A program made the position numbers and the translations under genes. Source: Clostridium sp. AF37-5 (GTDB taxonomy: Bacteria > Bacillota > Clostridia > Lachnospirales > Lachnospiraceae). From it: a DNA stretch of 64,000 bases. A model generated the notes under the pieces. The model made no database searches. It was not told where the DNA came from and worked only from the letters and a program-made list of their open reading frames with translations. Shown here in pieces: positions 59,237 to 64,000 of this stretch (its first letter is position 1; every line of letters starts with the position of its first letter). The DNA lies in contig NZ_QUDR01000014.1 of the NCBI RefSeq assembly GCF_003477605.1, forward strand, positions 1-64,000, written 5' to 3'.

Positions 59237-60847
59237 TCAGCTTAAAGCCTGACGTTTTCTGGCCATTTCATCACTGTCGAGATATTCGTCATATGTGGTT
59301 ATCTTGTCAATCATACCATTTGGCGTAAATTCAATGATACGGTTGGCGATGGTCTGGATAAACTGATGATCCTGGGAAGTGAATAAAACAACACCGGGGA
59401 ATTTAATCAGACCATTGTTTACGGAAGTGATGGATTCCATATCTAAGTGGTTTGTTGGCTCATCCATTAAAAGGACGTTAGAACCAAGCATCATCATTTT
59501 GGAAAGCATAACACGAACTTTCTCACCACCGGAAAGTACATTGACTTTCTTTAATCCATCGTCGCCCTTAAAGAGCATACGTCCTAAAAAGCCGCGGACA
59601 TAAGTAGCATCTTTTTCCGGAGAAAATGGCATTAGCCAGTCTACGATGGTATCGTTACTGTCAAAGTATGCTGTGTTATCTTTCGGGAAATATGAGTTGG
59701 AAGTTGTAATTCCCCATTTATAATCGCCTTCGTCCGGTTCCATTTCACCGGCAAGAATCTGGAATAAGGTTGTTGCCGCAATACCGTAAGAACCAACAAA
59801 AGCAATTTTATCATCGTGGCCAACGGTAAAGGAAACATTGTCAAGCACTTTTTCGCCATCAATCGTCTTTGAAAGATTGGTAACGGTAAGGACTTCATTT
59901 CCGATTTCGCGGTCCGGTTTAAAGTCAACATAAGGATATTTACGGCTGGATGGGCGCAGAGTGTCTAACTCGATTTTTTCCAGCGCACGTTTTCTGGAAG
60001 TTGCCTGTTTGGATTTGGAAGCATTTGCACTGAATCGCTGGATAAATTCCTGCAATTCTTTGATTTTTTCTTCCTTTTTCTTATTGGCTTCTTTCATCTG
60101 CTTAATCATCAATTGGCTGGATTCATACCAGAAATCATAGTTACCTGCATAAATCTGCATTTTGCCGTAATCTAAGTCAACGGTATGAGTACATACTTTG
60201 TTGAGGAAATAACGGTCATGGGATACTACAATAATTGTATTCTCAAAATCAATGAGAAATTCTTCTAACCAGCGGATGGAGTCCAAATCCAAATGGTTTG
60301 TCGGCTCGTCGAGCAGAAGAATATCCGGGTTGCCAAATAAGGCACGTGCTAACAAGACTTTAACCTTGTCCGTGTCCGGCAGTTCGCTCATCTGTTTGTA
60401 GTGAACTTCCGTGGCAATACCAAGTCCGTTTAACAAGGTGGCAGCGTCAGCTTCTGCTTCCCATCCATTCATGGTGGCAAACTCGGCCTCGAGTTCACTT
60501 GCACGCATACCATCTTCTTCGGAGAAGTCTTCCTTGGCATAGATGGCATCTTTTTCCTTCATGATGTCATACAGTTTTTGATTTCCTGCAATTACGGTGT
60601 CCAAAACAATTTGGTCGTCATATTTAAAATGGTCCTGCTCCAATACGGAAAGACGCTCGCCGGGGCCTAAACTGATTTCACCGGTTGTCGGCTCTAATTC
60701 GCCGGAAAGAATTTTCAAAAAAGTAGACTTTCCTGCACCGTTGGCACCGATGATACCGTAGCAGTTTCCTTCAGTGAATTTAATATTTACTTCCTCGAAA
60801 AGCGCTTTTTTTCCGAAACGTAATGAGATGTTACTTGCTTGAATCAT
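59237..60847 (-). CDS. ABC-F family ATPase (YbiT/YkpA-like)
   Basis: 536 aa from ATG 60847, which GGAGG precedes; an ATG 12 nt upstream overlaps that site. It has two ATPase domains without membrane segments. Domain 1: GANGAGKSTFLKILSGE and LLLDEPTNHLDLDS, with a degenerate signature (LPDTDKVKVLLARAL) as usual in this subgroup. The linker is KKKEEKIKELQEFIQRFSAN. Domain 2: LSGGEKVRVMLSKMMMLGSN and LMDEPTNHLDMES. ABC-F proteins act on the ribosome E site as translation factors or antibiotic-protection proteins; the housekeeping type seems likelier here. Confidence 0.92.
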   Translation of the reverse strand: MIQASNISLRFGKKALFEEVNIKFTEGNCYGIIGANGAGKSTFLKILSGELEPTTGEISLGPGERLSVLEQDHFKYDDQIVLDTVIAGNQKLYDIMKEKDAIYAKEDFSEEDGMRASELEAEFATMNGWEAEADAATLLNGLGIATEVHYKQMSELPDTDKVKVLLARALFGNPDILLLDEPTNHLDLDSIRWLEEFLIDFENTIIVVSHDRYFLNKVCTHTVDLDYGKMQIYAGNYDFWYESSQLMIKQMKEANKKKEEKIKELQEFIQRFSANASKSKQATSRKRALEKIELDTLRPSSRKYPYVDFKPDREIGNEVLTVTNLSKTIDGEKVLDNVSFTVGHDDKIAFVGSYGIAATTLFQILAGEMEPDEGDYKWGITTSNSYFPKDNTAYFDSNDTIVDWLMPFSPEKDATYVRGFLGRMLFKGDDGLKKVNVLSGGEKVRVMLSKMMMLGSNVLLMDEPTNHLDMESITSVNNGLIKFPGVVLFTSQDHQFIQTIANRIIEFTPNGMIDKITTYDEYLDSDEMARKRQALS

Positions 60848-60943
60848 AATTTCCTCCATGTTTGTTTCATACTAAAGTTTTTGCCATAAGGCATAACATA
60901 TCTATTTTATTTTACTAGAAATTTGCTAAATTGCAAGGATTTC

Positions 60944-60972
60944 TTTACAGTAGCGGAGGAATATGGTACATT
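60944..60972 (+). promoter_or_regulatory. promoter of the metallo-beta-lactamase-fold gene
   Basis: TTTACA (60944-60949), 17-bp spacer and TACATT (60967-60972), 55 nt before the start. Confidence 0.55.
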
Positions 60973-61027
60973 TTATCATGCAGAAAAAAGCTGCCGGGTG
61001 TGCAGCTGGTTAAGAAAGGGAGATGTT

Positions 61028-61939
61028 ATGCCAACGAAAAAGCAAAAACAGGCTGTAATCCGACAGCTTTTAATTCCAATAATTTTGATTATTGCGGCAC
61101 TTTTGTACCAGCCGGTAAAAGGGCTTTTTGTCTCAAAGGAAAAGCCTGTTGAGACAAAAGCGGATGGTGGCAGCCTTACGGTTTCTTATATCGATGTGGG
61201 ACAGGGGGATGCTACGCTTATTCAAAAAGGAAACTTTAGTATGTTAATTGATGCCGGGAAAAATGAAAAAGGGCAGATGGTTGTTTCTTATCTGAAGAAA
61301 AAAGGTATTAAAAAGTTAAATATATTAGTGGGAACTCATCCGGACAGCGACCATGTCGGAGGTCTTGATGATGTCATTAACAATGTTCAGGTAGACACGG
61401 TGTATCTGCCTGAGGCAAAAAAACAGACGAAAACGTACCGGGATGTGGAAAGTGCATTAAAGAGTGTGAATAAGACGGCACAGATGCCGGAAATCGGAAA
61501 GGAATATCGGTTTGAAAAAAATGTGGTAATCCGTTTTTTGGGACCGCTCAAAAATTATAAGGAAGCAAATAATAATTCTTTGGTGGTGCAGCTTGCCTAT
61601 GGGAAAAACCGCTTTTTATTTATGGGCGATACGGAAGAAAAAGCAGAAGAGGATATGATAAAAGAGAATTACGATCTCGAATGTGATGTGCTAAAAGTTG
61701 GGCATCATGGAAGTTATACGGCAACGGGGGATAATTTTCTTACAAAAGCGGATCCGGCGTATGCTGTTATCAGCGCGGGAAAAGACAATTCTTATGGACA
61801 TCCTCATGCAGCTACTCTTGCTAAGCTTGAGGATGATGATGTGCAGATATACCGCACGGATACGATGGGAACGATTGAGGCAGTTTCGGATGGGAATCAG
61901 ATTCATATGGAAACGGAGAAGGGGAAAACAAACGAATAG
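61028..61939 (+). CDS. ComEC/Rec2-like metallo-beta-lactamase-fold hydrolase
   Basis: 303 aa from ATG 61028 behind AAGGGAG. An N-terminal membrane anchor (LLIPIILIIAALLYQPVKG) is followed by the MBL domain: SYIDVGQGDATLIQKGN, the metal motif THPDSDHVGG (HxDxDH), FLFMGDTEEKAE and VLKVGHHGSYTAT, ending VISAGKDNSYGHPH. This is the C-terminal ComEC-type nuclease-like module on its own membrane anchor, without the ComEC channel. It may degrade nucleic acid or another phosphodiester outside the membrane. The preceding 35-codon open stretch contains the promoter and is not coding. Confidence 0.87.
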   Translation: MPTKKQKQAVIRQLLIPIILIIAALLYQPVKGLFVSKEKPVETKADGGSLTVSYIDVGQGDATLIQKGNFSMLIDAGKNEKGQMVVSYLKKKGIKKLNILVGTHPDSDHVGGLDDVINNVQVDTVYLPEAKKQTKTYRDVESALKSVNKTAQMPEIGKEYRFEKNVVIRFLGPLKNYKEANNNSLVVQLAYGKNRFLFMGDTEEKAEEDMIKENYDLECDVLKVGHHGSYTATGDNFLTKADPAYAVISAGKDNSYGHPHAATLAKLEDDDVQIYRTDTMGTIEAVSDGNQIHMETEKGKTNE

Positions 61940-61946
61940 TTGATAG

Positions 61947-61975
61947 TTGCATTTTCAAGGGAATCCCATTATAAT
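61947..61975 (+). promoter_or_regulatory. relA promoter
   Basis: TTGCAT (61947-61952), 17-bp spacer and TATAAT (61970-61975), 32 nt before the start. Confidence 0.75.
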
Positions 61976-62007
61976 AAGTAAGATACCACATAAGAAGGAG
62001 GAGCCAT

Positions 62008-64000
62008 ATGGAGGAAGAAAAGACAGTCGGATTGGTTGAAACGTTTGATACCGGTGAATTGTCAACGGAATTGATTCCGCCGAATTTTACAGATCCGGAT
62101 GATTTGTTTGAAATCTTGAAAAAAACGGTCAGCAGTTACCATCCTTCCAATGATTTGGAGATGATTAACAAAGCTTATGAACTGGCGAAGGATGCCCATA
62201 AAGACCAGAAGAGAAAATCCGGCGAACCATACTTGATTCACCCGGTATGTGTGGCGATAATTCTTGCACAGCTTGAGATGGATAAGGAGACCATCGTGGG
62301 GGGGCTGCTTCACGATGTTGTTGAAGATACAAAATATACGACAGAAGATTTGACAGAGATATTCAGTGCAGAAATTGCGGCATTGGTGGATGGCGTTACA
62401 AAACTGACACAGTTGAATTATTCTTCTGATAAATTAGAGTTACAGGCGGAAAATCTGCGTAAGATGTTTCTTGCGATGGCGAAAGATATCCGTGTAATTA
62501 TTATTAAACTGGCTGACCGCCTTCACAATATGCGGACAATGCAGTTTATGAAGCCGGAGAAACAGAAAGAAAAATCAAAAGAAACGATGGAGATTTATGC
62601 GCCGATTGCGGATCGGCTTGGTATATCCAAAGTAAAGGTTGAATTAGATGATTTGTCTTTACAGTATTTAGAGCCGGAAGCTTATCGGGATTTGAGCGAA
62701 CAGTTTAATGCCATCAAGGAATATAAGGAAAATTTCGTAAAGGAAATTATGGAAGAAGTGGATAAGCGGCTGATTGAAAATAATATTAAGGCAACTATTG
62801 ACGGACGTGTAAAACACTTGTTTAGTATTTACCGCAAGATGGCAAAACAGCATAAGACATTAGACCAGATTTACGATTTATTTGCGATTCGTATTATTGT
62901 GGACAATGATCAGGAGTGCTACACGGCACTTGGTATTATTCATGAGATGTATAAACCGATTCCGGGGCGTTTTAAAGACTACATTGCGATGCCGAAACCA
63001 AATCATTACCAGTCTCTGCATACGACACTGATTGGTCCGACCGGTCAGCCGTTTGAAATTCAGATTCGTACGTATGAAATGCATCGAACGGCAGAATATG
63101 GTATTGCGGCTCACTGGCGTTACAAAGAGAGCGGTGGAAGCAACAGCTCCAAAAATCAGAGAGAAGAAGAGAAGATGGCATGGCTGCGTAGAATTTTGGA
63201 ATGGCAGCATGACATGGATGATAATAAGGAATTTTTGAGTTCCATTAAAAGTGATTTGGATTTGTATTCCGACCGAATTTACTGCTTTACACCAAATGGA
63301 GATGTAAAAAATCTTCCTGCCGGCTCCACACCGATTGATTTTGCCTATGCTGTCCACACAGCAGTGGGAAATAAAATGGTGGGTGCCAGAGTAAATGGCA
63401 GTATCGTGAAACTGGATTATGAGATTCAAAATGGTGACCGCATTGACATTATTACCAGTCAAAACAGCCGTGGTCCAAGCCGTGACTGGCTAAATCTTGT
63501 CAAGAGCAGTCAGGCAAAGAATAAAATTAACCAGTGGTTCCGTAACGAATTTAAGGAAGATAATATTATTAAAGGAAAAGAACTTTTGCATACTTACTGC
63601 AAAAACAAAGGCATTGACCTTTCGGTTCTTTTGCGAAATGAATATACAGCAGCCTGCATCCGCAAATATGGATTTCGTGACTGGGAGTCTGTGTGTGCCG
63701 CAATTGGGCACGGTGGTTTAAAAGAAGGGCAGGTTGTTAATAAGTTACAAGATGAGTATAACAAGAAAAACAAACGCATTGTTTCGGATGCTCAGGTGCA
63801 TGAAGTAATTGAGAATGCAAAAGAGGCAAAGCAGGTGGCAGAACACACATCCAAAGAACACTTAAAGAGCAAAAGCGGCATTATTGTGGAAGGTTTGGAT
63901 GATTTGGCAGTTCGTTTTTCGAAATGCTGCAGCCCGGTTCCGGGAGATGAAATTGTTGGATTTGTTACAAGAGGCCGCGGTGTGTCAATTCACCGTACCG
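62008..64000 (+). CDS. relA: bifunctional (p)ppGpp synthetase/hydrolase RelA/SpoT, 3' end outside window
   Basis: 664 codons are present, open to the window edge. ATG 62008 follows AAGGAGGAG. Order: HD hydrolase domain (YLIHPVCVAIILAQLEMD, GGLLHDVVEDT near residue 102, KLADRLHNMRT), synthetase domain (YDLFAIRIIVDN, GRFKDYIAMPKPNHYQSLHT, EIQIRTYEMHRTAEYGIAAH), TGS domain (YCFTPNGDVKNLPAGSTPID) and the beginning of the zinc-finger-like region (FSKCCSPVPGDEIVGF). The ACT domain would lie beyond the window. Both catalytic halves look intact, so it should make and degrade the stringent-response alarmone. Confidence 0.95.
   Translation, partial: MEEEKTVGLVETFDTGELSTELIPPNFTDPDDLFEILKKTVSSYHPSNDLEMINKAYELAKDAHKDQKRKSGEPYLIHPVCVAIILAQLEMDKETIVGGLLHDVVEDTKYTTEDLTEIFSAEIAALVDGVTKLTQLNYSSDKLELQAENLRKMFLAMAKDIRVIIIKLADRLHNMRTMQFMKPEKQKEKSKETMEIYAPIADRLGISKVKVELDDLSLQYLEPEAYRDLSEQFNAIKEYKENFVKEIMEEVDKRLIENNIKATIDGRVKHLFSIYRKMAKQHKTLDQIYDLFAIRIIVDNDQECYTALGIIHEMYKPIPGRFKDYIAMPKPNHYQSLHTTLIGPTGQPFEIQIRTYEMHRTAEYGIAAHWRYKESGGSNSSKNQREEEKMAWLRRILEWQHDMDDNKEFLSSIKSDLDLYSDRIYCFTPNGDVKNLPAGSTPIDFAYAVHTAVGNKMVGARVNGSIVKLDYEIQNGDRIDIITSQNSRGPSRDWLNLVKSSQAKNKINQWFRNEFKEDNIIKGKELLHTYCKNKGIDLSVLLRNEYTAACIRKYGFRDWESVCAAIGHGGLKEGQVVNKLQDEYNKKNKRIVSDAQVHEVIENAKEAKQVAEHTSKEHLKSKSGIIVEGLDDLAVRFSKCCSPVPGDEIVGFVTRGRGVSIHRT

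Overview
The window is about 64 kb of low-to-mid GC DNA with dense, mostly forward-strand operons. It looks chromosomal and comes from a Gram-positive anaerobe of the Clostridia, most likely family Lachnospiraceae. Supporting evidence: an alpha/beta-type small acid-soluble spore protein (endospore lineage), an FtsEX/PcsB-like wall-hydrolase operon, RecU, class I PyrK/PyrD, a phosphoketolase, strong AGGAGG ribosome sites, and frequent GTG/TTG starts. I saw no rRNA, tRNA, CRISPR array, insertion sequence or recognisable riboswitch. The species call is inference.

Layout. 1-1.6 kb: two tandem, nearly identical Rpn-type nuclease genes, the first cut by the window edge. 1.6-2.46 kb: a decayed divergent LysR / flavodoxin-carboxymuconolactone decarboxylase module. 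2.5-7.4 kb: PHP histidinol-phosphatase, then a TetR regulator with two matching palindromic operators and the ABC exporter it probably controls. 7.5-13.8 kb: HD hydrolase, CmpB-type membrane protein, deoxyinosine glycosylase, then (minus strand) a class A penicillin-binding protein with a small membrane protein, and a DUF4846 protein. 14-19.9 kb: phosphoketolase, TrmO, and the IscS-IscU-MnmA sulfur relay. 19.9-24 kb: a short-chain dehydrogenase diverging from an operon of degenerate LCP-like, degenerate WecG/TagA-like and YitT proteins. The gap between these divergent promoters holds two long palindromic elements with a shared, covarying core.

24-33.4 kb: an orphan MsmX-type sugar ATPase, a MATE exporter, a secreted leucine-rich-repeat protein behind a ribosome-site-masking hairpin, then a CdaR/PucR-type regulator followed by ftsE-ftsX-PcsB-like hydrolase-CtpA protease (division/wall remodelling). 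33.4-41.8 kb: an RND exporter with a large coiled-coil insert, MurI, an M23 peptidase, an RluA-type pseudouridine synthase, a DJ-1 protein and RecU. 41.8-45.3 kb: SASP, AraC regulator, and a fused CDP-alcohol phosphatidyltransferase/phospholipase D protein.

45.3-52.96 kb is one apparent transcription unit: asd, a NUDIX-like protein with a damaged catalytic box, pyrC, pyrF, pyrK, pyrD, an aspartate-type aminotransferase and pyrE. It joins aspartate metabolism to UMP synthesis. 53-57.8 kb is the most unusual protein-coding region: a compact Tad/type II-like export operon with a P-loop-deficient ParA-like protein, a secreted beta-helix protein, a divergent CpaF ATPase, a TadB/C-like membrane protein and two small pseudopilin-like proteins, with no recognisable prepilin peptidase or typical pilin. 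57.8-64 kb: CNNM/CorC protein and ABC-F ATPase (minus strand), ComEC-like metallo-beta-lactamase-fold hydrolase, and the RelA/SpoT (p)ppGpp enzyme, cut by the right window edge.
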